A stretch of DNA of 64,000 bases, from contig NZ_JACHCQ010000003.1 of NCBI RefSeq assembly GCF_014205835.1, forward strand, positions 124,001 to 188,000, in the 5' to 3' direction. A model generated the notes under the pieces. It had not been told where the DNA came from. It did not search any database and was given only the letters and a program-made list of their open reading frames with translations. This stretch comes from Pedobacter sp. AK013. GTDB lineage: Bacteria; Bacteroidota; Bacteroidia; Sphingobacteriales; Sphingobacteriaceae. The position numbers and the translations under genes were made by a program. Below, in pieces: positions 26,349 through 35,017 of the stretch (its first letter is position 1; every line of letters starts with the position of its first letter).

Positions 26349-26822
26349 ATGAAGATTACACTGATCGCCATTGGCAAAACAGAAGATAAATATCTAATTG
26401 AAGGGATTGATAAATACATTAACCGCCTGAAACATTATATTAATTTTAGTTTTTTAGCCATACCTGATGTAAAAAACGTTAAAAATCTAAGCGAAGCTCA
26501 ACAAAAGGCAAAGGAGGCAGAATTACTACATAAACAAATTAACAATGGCGATGTTGTTATTTTGTTGGATGAAAAAGGAAAAAAATATTCATCTGTAGAA
26601 TTTTCAAACTACCTAAATAAACAGATGGTGGGTAGTGTACAGCATTTGATTTTTATTATTGGTGGTCCTTATGGATTTGATGAAACCATTTATAAAAGGG
26701 CAAACGGATTAATTTCGCTGTCTGACATGACCTTCTCTCATCAAATGATCAGGTTGTTTTTTGTAGAGCAGCTTTACCGGGGATTTAGCATTTTAAAAGG
26801 AGAACCTTATCATCATGCTTAG
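26349..26822 (+). CDS. rlmH: 23S rRNA (pseudouridine-1915-N3)-methyltransferase
   Basis: RlmH is a small SPOUT-class methyltransferase that modifies helix 69 of 23S rRNA on the 70S ribosome, using S-adenosylmethionine. The 157-residue length is typical. The knot signatures are present: F-I-I-G-G-P-Y-G-F, then L-S-L-S-D-M-T-F-S-H-Q-M-I-R, and the C-terminal E-P-Y-H-H. A small membrane-protein gene follows 63 bases downstream and may be cotranscribed. Confidence 0.95.
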   Translation: MKITLIAIGKTEDKYLIEGIDKYINRLKHYINFSFLAIPDVKNVKNLSEAQQKAKEAELLHKQINNGDVVILLDEKGKKYSSVEFSNYLNKQMVGSVQHLIFIIGGPYGFDETIYKRANGLISLSDMTFSHQMIRLFFVEQLYRGFSILKGEPYHHA

Positions 26823-26885
26823 AGATAGACAATGTGAATTAGATATTGAAAAGGTAAATAAAAATCATCATTAAATAAAAAAATT

Positions 26886-27014
26886 ATGTTATTAGATAAA
26901 TATAAGCGGGAATACAGGTATAAAAGCGATCAGAACCGCAATAACAAATACTTATGGATCAGTATTATTGCTTCATTGGTGATTGTAGCGCTGCTTTGGT
27001 ATTTTTTTGATTAA
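26886..27014 (+). CDS. Small single-span membrane protein (42 residues)
   Basis: It begins M-L-L-D-K-Y-K-R-E-Y with a charged N-terminus. One hydrophobic helix (W-I-S-I-I-A-S-L-V-I-V-A-L-L-W-Y-F-F, about residues 24-41) runs to the end. The ORF is followed by a strong terminator and lies just after rlmH, which supports its being a gene. Such short proteins are often missed by automatic annotation. The function is unknown. Confidence 0.6.
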   Translation: MLLDKYKREYRYKSDQNRNNKYLWISIIASLVIVALLWYFFD

Positions 27015-27022
27015 TTCCATAA

Positions 27023-27055
27023 AAAAACACCAGACAAATTTTGCCTGGTGTTCTC
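27023..27055. terminator. Bidirectional terminator
   Basis: AACACCAG and CTGGTGTT form the stem around ACAAATTTTGC, flanked by A and T tracts, between two convergent genes. Confidence 0.8.
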
Positions 27056-27075
27056 TATTACAAAGTAAATCAAGC

Positions 27076-27618
27076 TTAAACGCCTTTTTTACTGGTCATA
27101 CTTGCTTTTTTAGCAGGAGCTGAAGTTTTTGTAGTTGCTTTTGCACTTGCTGATGCTTTTGCACTACTGGCTTTAGGTTTCTTATCTGAAGCTGATTTTT
27201 CTTCTGATAGCTTAACTTCTGCTGGTGTACCCGGAGTTTCCGGAGCTTCTTCAGTAAACAAAGGCAAATCTTTTAACAAATTATACCAGGTAATGATTTT
27301 CTTCATATCAGAAGCATAAACTTTCTCCTGGTCGTGGCCTGGAGCTACTTCAAGGAAATAAGCACGTAAATCGCCTTTCAAGTCTGGAGTAGATCCTTTT
27401 GCAGAAATTTTGGCAAAAATATCTGCCAATTTAATTTCCTCATCTTCACCATACACCGTAATATCTTCTAACGAAGCTAATTTGGTATTCGTGATGTTGG
27501 CAACAATTTTAGTTTTTTGAGCATCTAAGCCCTCTAAAATGTAACCCACTTTATTTTGTCCAACCAGTTTAAACAAACCCGGTCTGCCAGATACGGCAAC
27601 AATTCCTCTTAAATTCAT
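27076..27618 (-). CDS. DUF5606 family protein with low-complexity tail
   Basis: The first ~125 residues (M-N-L-R-G-I-V-A-V-S-G-R-P-G-L-F-K-L, then I-L-E-G-L-D) match the small Bacteroidota DUF5606 family. The fold looks beta-rich N-terminally with a helical second part (I-T-W-Y-N-L-L). The last ~50 residues are Lys, Ala and Ser repeats (K-A-S-A-S-A-K-A-T-T) like bacterial histone-like tails, so nucleic-acid binding is possible but unproven. The gene is near the cyclophilin gene on the same strand, 111 bases apart. Confidence 0.8.
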   Translation of the reverse strand: MNLRGIVAVSGRPGLFKLVGQNKVGYILEGLDAQKTKIVANITNTKLASLEDITVYGEDEEIKLADIFAKISAKGSTPDLKGDLRAYFLEVAPGHDQEKVYASDMKKIITWYNLLKDLPLFTEEAPETPGTPAEVKLSEEKSASDKKPKASSAKASASAKATTKTSAPAKKASMTSKKGV

Positions 27619-27729
27619 ATGATGTGTGTTTAGCGGTTAGCGGTTGGGGTTTAGCGCAACAAATTGCCGCCCACCAAACGCATAACGTATTTCTAATGTT
27701 TTAAAATCTAAATATGAGCAATTAGTGCT

Positions 27730-28191
27730 TTAATCTTCTAAAACTTCAATGTTTAAAATTTTATCACCTTGGCGAATATCATCTACAAGATCTACATTCT
27801 CAACTACTTTACCAAAGCAGGTATGGTTACGGTCTAAATGCGCCGTATTTGTTCTGCTATGGCAGATAAAAAATTGTGAACCACCAGTATTGCGGCCAGC
27901 ATGCGCCATAGATAAAACACCACGATCGTGATATTGATTTTCTCCGTCTAATTCGCAATCAATTTTATAACCTGGGCCACCAGTACCTGCCAAATGTGCT
28001 TTAGCCGGATCTTTTGAATTTGGGCATCCGCCCTGAACCATAAAGTTAGGAATTACGCGGTGAAATGTTACACCATCATAAAAGCCTTCTTTAGCTAATT
28101 TTTTAAAGTTTGCAACGGCTTTTGGCGCATCATTTTCGTAGAATTCTACGGTCATATCGCCTTTTTCTGTTTTTATTATTGCTTTACTCAT
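27730..28191 (-). CDS. Cyclophilin-type peptidyl-prolyl isomerase
   Basis: It catalyses cis-trans isomerisation of Xaa-Pro bonds. The 153-residue single domain lacks a signal peptide, so it acts in the cytoplasm. Motifs include V-T-F-H-R-V-I-P-N-F-M-V-Q-G-G with the catalytic Arg, and G-S-Q-F-F-I-C. It resembles the PpiB type in length and order. It precedes DUF5606, and a promoter probably lies in the 155-base spacer before the divergent gene. Confidence 0.93.
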   Translation of the reverse strand: MSKAIIKTEKGDMTVEFYENDAPKAVANFKKLAKEGFYDGVTFHRVIPNFMVQGGCPNSKDPAKAHLAGTGGPGYKIDCELDGENQYHDRGVLSMAHAGRNTGGSQFFICHSRTNTAHLDRNHTCFGKVVENVDLVDDIRQGDKILNIEVLED

Positions 28192-28346
28192 ATCAATATC
28201 AGTACTAATTTTAAATTTTGTTCACCTAAAAAACTTTCATATTTTTTTTGTAGAGGGCAAAAATAACAAAATTGTATAACTTATAACATCATTAAATTTT
28301 TCTATACAGTTTAAATGCGGTATTTTAGTGTTTTAAGCATACCGAT

Positions 28347-29606
28347 TTGATAAAGAAATATTATATCCTATTTATTTGCCTGCTTTGCTCCCTTGGGCTA
28401 AGGGCTTCTTCTTTGTTGATTTACATGGATGAAGACCAAAAGAACCACCTTAAAGCATATGGTATTGCCTATTGGACGATCAGCAAACAGCTGGAGGTTG
28501 ATTGGCTTTTAAATTATCGTGGCGGAAGCTTTTTAATTAAATACAATAAAACCGTTGAAGATGAGCTTAAAATCCGTGGGGTATCTTACGAAGTAATGGC
28601 CGATGGAAAAGTGGTGAGTTTACTAAACGAAATCAGTGATCCTGCTGTGAATATGGAGATGGTTAAACTGGAGAAAACGCCAAAAATTGCAGTTTACTCT
28701 CCAAAAAGCAAATTACCATGGGATGATGCAGTTACACTCGTTTTAACCTATGCCGAAATTCCGTACGATGTAATTTATGATGACGATATCCTTCAGGACA
28801 AATTGAGCAAATACGATTGGCTGCATTTGCACCACGAAGATTTTACCGGGCAATATGGTCGTTTCTGGGCCAATTTCAGGTATGCAACCTGGTACCAGGA
28901 AGATGTTAAAAACCAGGAAACCTTAGCCAAACGTATGGGCTATAAAAAGGTTTCGGAAATGAAATTAGCCGTTGCCAAACACATTAAAGAATACTGTGCC
29001 GGTGGAGGTTTTTTGTTTGCCATGTGCTCTGGCACCGATAGTTTCGACATTGCCCTTGCTGCCGAAGGTGTAGATATCTGCGCGCAAATGTTTGACGGTG
29101 ATCCCGCTGATCCAAATGCACAAAGTAAACTGGATTTTAATAAAACCCTGGCCTTCCAGAATTTCAAGTTAGACAATAACCCAATGAACTATGAATTTTC
29201 GGATATAGATGCAACCCAAACCCGTACACTTAACCAAACCAACGATTATTTTACTTTATTCGATTTTTCGGCCAAATGGGACCTCGTTCCAACCATGCTT
29301 ACCCAAGACCACGATAAGGTGATTAAAGGTTTTATGGGGCAAACCACAGCATTCAGAAAGAGTTTAGTTAAAACAAGCGTAACTGTTCTGGGTGAAAATA
29401 AAGGCGCGGCAGAGGTAAGGTATTTACATGGCGAAATTGGCAAAGGTCAGTTTACTTTTTATGGCGGTCACGATCCAGAAGATTATCAGCATGCTGTAGG
29501 TGATCCGCCAACAGATTTAAGCCTACATCCAAATTCGCCAGGGTATCGCTTGATCCTCAACAATGTGCTTTTTCCTGCGGCAAAAAAGAAACCTCAAAAA
29601 ACGTAA
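28347..29606 (+). CDS. Exported protein of the family often labelled asparagine synthetase B-like
   Basis: The only plausible start is TTG at 28,347, because an in-frame stop lies 21 bases upstream. It gives a good signal peptide ending L-R-A-S. The 419-residue protein has a Rossmann-like middle with F-L-F-A-M-C-S-G-T-D-S, resembling a glutamine-amidotransferase/ThuA nucleophile elbow. A late G-Q-F-T-F-Y-G-G-H-D-P-E-D-Y is also present. Homologues in Bacteroidota are often named asparagine synthetase B, but no ATP-PPi domain is seen here, so I would not assign that activity. It is monocistronic. Confidence 0.65.
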   Translation: MIKKYYILFICLLCSLGLRASSLLIYMDEDQKNHLKAYGIAYWTISKQLEVDWLLNYRGGSFLIKYNKTVEDELKIRGVSYEVMADGKVVSLLNEISDPAVNMEMVKLEKTPKIAVYSPKSKLPWDDAVTLVLTYAEIPYDVIYDDDILQDKLSKYDWLHLHHEDFTGQYGRFWANFRYATWYQEDVKNQETLAKRMGYKKVSEMKLAVAKHIKEYCAGGGFLFAMCSGTDSFDIALAAEGVDICAQMFDGDPADPNAQSKLDFNKTLAFQNFKLDNNPMNYEFSDIDATQTRTLNQTNDYFTLFDFSAKWDLVPTMLTQDHDKVIKGFMGQTTAFRKSLVKTSVTVLGENKGAAEVRYLHGEIGKGQFTFYGGHDPEDYQHAVGDPPTDLSLHPNSPGYRLILNNVLFPAAKKKPQKT

Positions 29607-29801
29607 TTTATCAAAATTTAACTTTTGGCATCATTCCTTTTGAGTTTAAAAAATTGTTGATTCCCTGCTATATTCCTGTTATGTATACAGTAAATGGCGC
29701 CTCATACCATTTGTGATCTGGGTTACAGCCACACTTAAATTCCCCAAAAATTATACTGATAACCAGTGTATTAGCCACTCAATTGTAACACACTTGATAC
29801 T

Positions 29802-29819
29802 TTGGCACAGCTTTTGGAT
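29802..29819 (+). promoter_or_regulatory. Possible sigma-54-like promoter
   Basis: TTGGCACAGCTTTTGGAT matches the sigma-54 consensus TGGCAC-N5-TTGC except that the last C is G. It lies 70 bases before the beta-barrel gene. The conserved -12 GC is broken, so activity is uncertain. Confidence 0.3.
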
Positions 29820-29889
29820 TAGCACAGGTAATTAACAAACAGGGTAAAACCTGAAAATTTAAACAAGATTTTTATAAAAGAAAAATATC

Positions 29890-30630
29890 ATGAAAAAGTT
29901 ACTATTAAGCGCTTCGGTTATTTTATTGGCAACAGGTGCCTTCGCTCAAACACAAATGACAGGTGAAACTGCACGTTTTGGAATTAAAGCTGGTGTTAAC
30001 CTTTCAAAGTTTCATGCAGGTGGAGGTGATAATGCTGCCAATGCTTTTAACGATAATGCAAAAAACAATGTTGGGTTTAATGTTACCGCTTTTGGTGATT
30101 TTGGTGTAGGAAACAATTTCTTTATCCAACCAGGAGTATCATTACAGAACAAGGGTAATAAGTTTGAATCAACAGGTACATCAACAGTTGGTAATAGTAC
30201 AATTACAACTACCTCATCTGTTAAAACAAATCTAATGGCCATTGAGGTTCCAATTAACGCTGTATTCAGAATCCCAACAGGAGATGCTGGTGCAGTACAG
30301 ATCAGTGCTGGTCCTTACATCGGTTTTAATATCTCTGGTAAAGACAAAGGACAAACTACCATTACAACGGTTAACAATAGCAACAACACAAGTGCAACTG
30401 TAACCAACTCTAATGATAGCGACCTTTCTTTTGGTAGTGCAAACGACAAAAATTATGGCAGCACAGACTTTGGTGCAAACTTTGGTTTAGCTTACCGTAC
30501 AAATTCTGGATTTTTAGTAGGTGCTAACTATGGTTTGGGTTTAACCGATTTAACACCAAAAGACAGACAAGCCAATTCGAATAAATTAACTAACCGTGTG
30601 TTAGGTTTCTCAGTTGGTTATTCATTCTAA
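29890..30630 (+). CDS. Outer-membrane beta-barrel protein (porin/PorT-like)
   Basis: A signal peptide (M-K-K-L-L-L-S-A-S-V, cleavage after A-F-A-Q) precedes an eight-strand-like barrel of about 225 residues. It has alternating hydrophobic strands, such as F-G-I-K-A-G-V-N-L-S and F-L-V-G-A-N-Y-G-L-G-L. The C-terminus F-S-V-G-Y-S-F ends in Phe, as outer-membrane proteins do for Bam recognition. An Asn/Ser/Thr-rich loop (about residues 155-185) is probably surface-exposed. It is monocistronic, flanked by a possible sigma-54 promoter and a strong terminator. Confidence 0.85.
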   Translation: MKKLLLSASVILLATGAFAQTQMTGETARFGIKAGVNLSKFHAGGGDNAANAFNDNAKNNVGFNVTAFGDFGVGNNFFIQPGVSLQNKGNKFESTGTSTVGNSTITTTSSVKTNLMAIEVPINAVFRIPTGDAGAVQISAGPYIGFNISGKDKGQTTITTVNNSNNTSATVTNSNDSDLSFGSANDKNYGSTDFGANFGLAYRTNSGFLVGANYGLGLTDLTPKDRQANSNKLTNRVLGFSVGYSF

Positions 30631-30650
30631 GACTAAGAAAAGCCTTAAAA

Positions 30651-30691
30651 GGAAAAAACCTTCCCGGTGTAAAATCGGGAAGGTTTTTTTA
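30651..30691. terminator. Bidirectional terminator
   Basis: AAAAAACCTTCCCG pairs with CGGGAAGGTTTTTT around a nine-base loop, between convergent genes. Confidence 0.9.
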
Positions 30692-30702
30692 TGCTTTATT
30701 AT

Positions 30703-32709
30703 TTAGTCGTAAAAATTCCAGCTTACCCCAAATTTTAGTAAGGCATCTTGCATAGGGTACCTGTTTACAGTGTAATAACCTGGTTGAAACAACCCCTGAT
30801 TTACAAAATCATATTTAACAAAAATATTTGCCCGCTTTAAATTTGCTTTAAAAAAAACATCAATTACCGGTCTTGAAACCATATTTGTTGGATTGCGCTC
30901 ATCAATATAAAACTGAGCTGTTGCCGGCGAATATAAATAGTTTGCATATTCAGAATTATACCTTACATCAAATCCCACGTTAGCTTTTAATACTTTGAAA
31001 AAAGTATTATCAAAATAAATACTGTTATAAGTATACAGTTCTGGTGTTCTTAATACTGTATTTTTATCTGTTTTTTGATAAGCGACATAATTTTCCATCA
31101 CAAACTTACCAAACCTGGTTTTCTTTGATACGTCTAGCCTAATTAAGCTAATATCGGCAGTAGCTTGCTGTGGCAAAATGGCGTTTGTACCATTGGCATG
31201 GTCTGCAGCAAAATAAACGTAGTTACTGGTTAAGGAATACTTAGCACCTGCAGTAAAACCATACTTATCGTTGATATAATTAAATGATAAATTGGCAATT
31301 TTAGTATTTTTGAAATCGCTGTTTGTCCACTGGTAATGATTGCCATGATAGTAATTAAAAATAGCCGCTGGGGTTTGGTTTTGTACATATGCACCCAATT
31401 CAATCCTTCCTATGGTTTTACCTAAAAGAATTTTACTTTTTGCCTCGTACAAATAATCTCCTGCGTTTTCACCCTGTAAAATTTGTTGTAGGTCTAAATT
31501 GAAATCGATATTGTTGGAAAAACGATAACCCGCTGCACCTAAAATGGTAATGTTTTGATAAGCAAACCTACTTTGTTCATAATTGGTTGCATCTTGTTTT
31601 ATGCCAAAATATTCATGTTTGTAGTAATCGTGCCTTATACCCGCATCAACCTTTAATTCATTTTTAATAACCGAACTATTTTTTGGCCGTAAAAAGAAAC
31701 TATAAGTAAATTCATTTTTAAAATGTTTTACATGGGTCGAATCATTCGTAAATACTGTACTTGCAATTCCCGGGGGCAGTACATTATTAACATCCGCTCC
31801 ATTTTTGTAAAAATCGAAACTGTCGTTATTATACTCAAATGTATACGAAACCTTATTGGTTGGTAAAACAGCATTGTTCGCATTTGCGGAGGTATCTATC
31901 CTGCCTACATAATAGGTTTGCTTTAAGAAAATGGTGTTTTTACGGTACAAATTTCTTGAGTCTGCTAAATTTACCGGCTCTGCCTCTCTTGCAATTTTTG
32001 TATAACCAGGATCGAATAAACCGGTAGCCACTGTAGAACCATTCTCGTAGGCACGCATGGTATTAAAAATTGCCGATGCCCACATATTATAACGTTTGCT
32101 CGGCGATTGATACCATGAAAACACGGCAACATTCAAATTATCACCACGTTGCCTGGTATAAAAACCTCTAGAATCACCACGGTTAAAATTAACTCCAACA
32201 TTCCAGTTTTTTTTAATATTCTGCGTATGGATAGCCCTAAAAAGCTGTTCTTTTTGACCTGCACTAACAAAATATAAGCTGGTAAAGGGGGTTCTGGCCT
32301 GATAGTAAATAATATCTTCAGGTGTTAAAGCATAATAATCAAGCGAATGGAAGCCTACATCAAAGCCAATCCTTTTACTAGGTTCATACAATAAAGGCCT
32401 GGCCGCCAAACCCATATTACCGTTACTAATGGTTGGGTGCAGGGGCTGTAAAAGCGGGCTATAATTCTGAATATTGGTGGTGGAAGTATCTAAAGGCAGC
32501 AGTACAATACTATCTTTAGTTAGCGACAACTTGGTAAACCGTATATATTTGGCTGTAAAAACTACGGAATCTTTACCCCCATCTAGCTTTTTCCTAACCG
32601 AATCAAGTTCTTTATTGGTACCAACACTTGTTTTTAAATCTTGTGCAAAGACATTGTTAATGCCTAACAGTAGCAAGAAAAAAAAACAGATTTTAACGGC
32701 TTTATGCAT
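30703..32709 (-). CDS. Putative outer-membrane porin (DUF4289-like)
   Basis: The 668-residue protein starts with a signal peptide (cleavage after N-V-F-A-Q). It then has many short amphipathic strands separated by polar turns and ends L-L-K-F-G-V-S-W-N-F-Y-D. This layout fits the large putative porin family of Bacteroidota. The N-terminal ~80 residues before the barrel are Ser/Thr/Lys-rich. Its start codon abuts the purine nucleoside phosphorylase stop with one base between them, so it is the last gene of the lpxK-PNP-porin operon. Substrate unknown. Confidence 0.82.
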   Translation of the reverse strand: MHKAVKICFFFLLLLGINNVFAQDLKTSVGTNKELDSVRKKLDGGKDSVVFTAKYIRFTKLSLTKDSIVLLPLDTSTTNIQNYSPLLQPLHPTISNGNMGLAARPLLYEPSKRIGFDVGFHSLDYYALTPEDIIYYQARTPFTSLYFVSAGQKEQLFRAIHTQNIKKNWNVGVNFNRGDSRGFYTRQRGDNLNVAVFSWYQSPSKRYNMWASAIFNTMRAYENGSTVATGLFDPGYTKIAREAEPVNLADSRNLYRKNTIFLKQTYYVGRIDTSANANNAVLPTNKVSYTFEYNNDSFDFYKNGADVNNVLPPGIASTVFTNDSTHVKHFKNEFTYSFFLRPKNSSVIKNELKVDAGIRHDYYKHEYFGIKQDATNYEQSRFAYQNITILGAAGYRFSNNIDFNLDLQQILQGENAGDYLYEAKSKILLGKTIGRIELGAYVQNQTPAAIFNYYHGNHYQWTNSDFKNTKIANLSFNYINDKYGFTAGAKYSLTSNYVYFAADHANGTNAILPQQATADISLIRLDVSKKTRFGKFVMENYVAYQKTDKNTVLRTPELYTYNSIYFDNTFFKVLKANVGFDVRYNSEYANYLYSPATAQFYIDERNPTNMVSRPVIDVFFKANLKRANIFVKYDFVNQGLFQPGYYTVNRYPMQDALLKFGVSWNFYD

Positions 32710-32710
32710 C

Positions 32711-33526
32711 TTATAGTTCAGAAATTAAACGGGTTAAAATCTCTGTCATTTTAGGTTCGGCTTTAGCTGCTGCAGCTAAAATTTCATCTAAATTAAAAGG
32801 CTGCAGATCTTCTGGGAAACCTTCGTCTGTTAATACCGAGATGGCAAAAACAGGTAAACCAGCGTGGTTGGCTACAATAACCTCAGGCACAGTACTCATG
32901 CCAACTGCATCAGCGCCAATTAAACGCAGGTATTTGTATTCTGCTTTAGTTTCTAAATTTGGGCCAGAAACCGCAACATATACGCCTTTATGGCACTTAA
33001 TATCAACATCTTTAGCTATTTCTAACGCTTTGGCTATAATATCGCGTTTATAGGGCTGGCTCATATCTGGAAAACGTGGCCCTAATTCGCTCTCAATTAA
33101 ACCCCGTAAAGGGTTATCCGGCTGCAGATTAATATGATCGCTGATAATCATTAAATCACCCTTTTTAAACTCAGGATTTAACGAACCCGCAGCATTAGAT
33201 ACAATTAAGTTTTCTATACCCAGACCTTTCATTACCCTAACCGGAAAGGTGATCTGCTGCATGCTGTAACCTTCGTAATAGTGTAAGCGCCCTTGCATGG
33301 CAATAATTTTCTTCCCATTTAATGTTCCAAAAATCAGTTTCCCACTATGGAACTCTAAGGTAGAGATTGGAAAATTTGGAATATTAGAATACATCAATTG
33401 ATGCTCAACTTCGATTTCTTTTACTAAGCCACCTAAGCCAGTACCTAAAATAATGCCTATTTCTGGCTTAAAGTTCTCTGTTTTACGTTTTATATATTCA
33501 ACGGTTTCTTCTATTGCTCTTAACAT
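32711..33526 (-). CDS. Purine-nucleoside phosphorylase (PNP, trimeric class)
   Basis: It splits purine nucleosides with phosphate into base and ribose-1-phosphate for salvage. The 271 residues match the trimeric PNP/MTAP family: G-I-I-L-G-T-G-L-G-G-L, F-H-S-G-K, M-Q-G-R-L-H-Y-Y-E-G-Y-S, V-S-N-A-A-G-S-L, and the purine-site loop G-A-D-A-V-G-M-S-T-V-P-E. The first 29 bases overlap the end of lpxK in another frame, so translation is probably coupled. Confidence 0.93.
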   Translation of the reverse strand: MLRAIEETVEYIKRKTENFKPEIGIILGTGLGGLVKEIEVEHQLMYSNIPNFPISTLEFHSGKLIFGTLNGKKIIAMQGRLHYYEGYSMQQITFPVRVMKGLGIENLIVSNAAGSLNPEFKKGDLMIISDHINLQPDNPLRGLIESELGPRFPDMSQPYKRDIIAKALEIAKDVDIKCHKGVYVAVSGPNLETKAEYKYLRLIGADAVGMSTVPEVIVANHAGLPVFAISVLTDEGFPEDLQPFNLDEILAAAAKAEPKMTEILTRLISEL

Positions 33527-34559
33527 AATTTAAAATGAGTTCGTCAAAGGTAATCTTATCTTTTTCAAATAATTCAACCTCAATGGGTAAATAATATACA
33601 GGTAAATCTACCAGTAAATCTTTAAATCCGGTAGCTCTTAAACGCTTGCTATCCTTTTCTGTTGTGATAATGATTTTATCTTTTTTAATATTGGCCATAA
33701 AAACCGATTTAAACTTCTTAATATCATCATTTTTAAAAGCATAATGATCCGGAAATTCTTGGTGTTTAATGGTTTTGGCATATTTTTCAAGCGCTTCTAT
33801 TAACGGATCTGGATTTGCAATTCCGGTGAGCAGGAAAATTTCGAAACCTTTAATCGAATCGAGCGTACGGCTTTCGTTTTGGTATAAGTGTATAAGATCG
33901 CCATACTTTAAATACGAATGTAATACAGGTTGATTTGCATTTGGCTGTAGCTCATTTACCGAAGCCTGCTGGGCAACATGTAACAAGGGAACTGGCGATT
34001 TTGTGACCAATAATACATCTGCTCTTTTACGCGAGGAGAAAACATCTCTTAAATTTCCAGCTGGCAATAAAAACTGCAGAGTACCCAATTTTCTAAACTC
34101 AAAAAGCAAAACGTTAAACCCTGCATTTACCGCACGGTGCTGAAAGGCATCATCAAGGATAATTAAATCATGATTGTCTTTCAATTGCTTAATGCCATTC
34201 ACTCGATCTTCACAAACGGCAACGGTAACAGCGGCAAATTTTTGATGGTACTGTAAAGGTTCATCCCCTATCGTTTCGGCAGTTGCTGTGCTATCGGCAA
34301 GCCTAAAACCTTTCGTTTTACGGCCATATCCCCTACTTAGTATGGCTATTTTATAATTAGCCAACAACCTTACCAAATATTCCGTTGTTGGTGTTTTGCC
34401 CGATCCACCAACGGCTAAGTTGCCTACACAGATTATGGGCAAATCGAATTTTACAGCGCGTATTAATCCCCAATCATAAAGTTTTTTACGGAGGAGAATA
34501 GCCATCCCATAAATGATAGAAAAAGGGAGTAGTAAAAGACGTAGATAGTTCAGTAGCAT
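33498..34559 (-). CDS. lpxK: Tetraacyldisaccharide 4'-kinase
   Basis: LpxK phosphorylates the lipid A disaccharide at the 4' position with ATP, at the inner membrane. The N-terminus has a hydrophobic helix (L-L-L-L-P-F-S-I-I-Y-G). The P-loop is G-N-L-A-V-G-G-S-G-K-T-P-T-T (about 47-60). The conserved L-S-R-G-Y-G-R-K-T-K-G and L-D-D-A-F-Q-H-R follow. Length, 353, is normal. It is upstream of and overlaps the PNP gene by 29 bases, a conserved pairing in many Bacteroidota. Confidence 0.95.
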   Translation of the reverse strand: MLLNYLRLLLLPFSIIYGMAILLRKKLYDWGLIRAVKFDLPIICVGNLAVGGSGKTPTTEYLVRLLANYKIAILSRGYGRKTKGFRLADSTATAETIGDEPLQYHQKFAAVTVAVCEDRVNGIKQLKDNHDLIILDDAFQHRAVNAGFNVLLFEFRKLGTLQFLLPAGNLRDVFSSRKRADVLLVTKSPVPLLHVAQQASVNELQPNANQPVLHSYLKYGDLIHLYQNESRTLDSIKGFEIFLLTGIANPDPLIEALEKYAKTIKHQEFPDHYAFKNDDIKKFKSVFMANIKKDKIIITTEKDSKRLRATGFKDLLVDLPVYYLPIEVELFEKDKITFDELILNYVKSNRRNR

Positions 34560-34714
34560 ATCGTGGTTTCAAAAATACTGATTATTTAAAAAAGAAAGGC
34601 ATGGCTTAGGCCAAATGCCCAATAGCGCAACCGTTAGGCAAGTGAAATGGTTTGTAAGGATTTTATGTTAATAAGTATAATGGCAAACGAGATAGCTAAA
34701 TTTTTAAAGTTTTT

Positions 34715-34820
34715 TAGAAAAGCAGTAACAGCAGTATAATTAACGTTAGTCGGGCTTTTCGCTAAATCTCTTGTTTTGAAGGAAACAAGAGGATACCGCT
34801 GCAATCCCATTTAAGAAAAA
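34715..34820. repeat. Dispersed repeat E, copy 1
   Basis: It holds TTAGTCGGGCTTTTCGCTAA then CTCTTGTTT-TGAAGG-AAACAAGAG, a perfect 9-base hairpin (34,768-34,791), then AGGATACC and CTGCAAT. The second copy is at 36,210-36,320, on the far side of the sterol-desaturase gene. The rest of 34,560-35,017 holds no believable gene; an in-frame upstream extension of the next gene runs through it but lacks family resemblance. Confidence 0.75.
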
Positions 34821-35017
34821 TGGTTAAAGATAATATTGATCAAATAGGAAACAATATTCAGAAAGATCGTCATTTCTGTCTCCATTGGAAATCTTACTAC
34901 CCCACAAGGCAACAAATAAGTTTAAGTTTTTTGTATTGCGAGAGAAAGATGGAGGCGACAGGTTATTTATTTTATCTTTTTTTATTATCATTGTTGTTTA
35001 CCAAAAAACCTATTTTA

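Noticed and set aside
34820..35017. 66-residue N-terminal extension of the sterol-desaturase protein
   Set aside because: It begins at the edge of repeat E and lacks family similarity, so I used the later ATG at 35,018.
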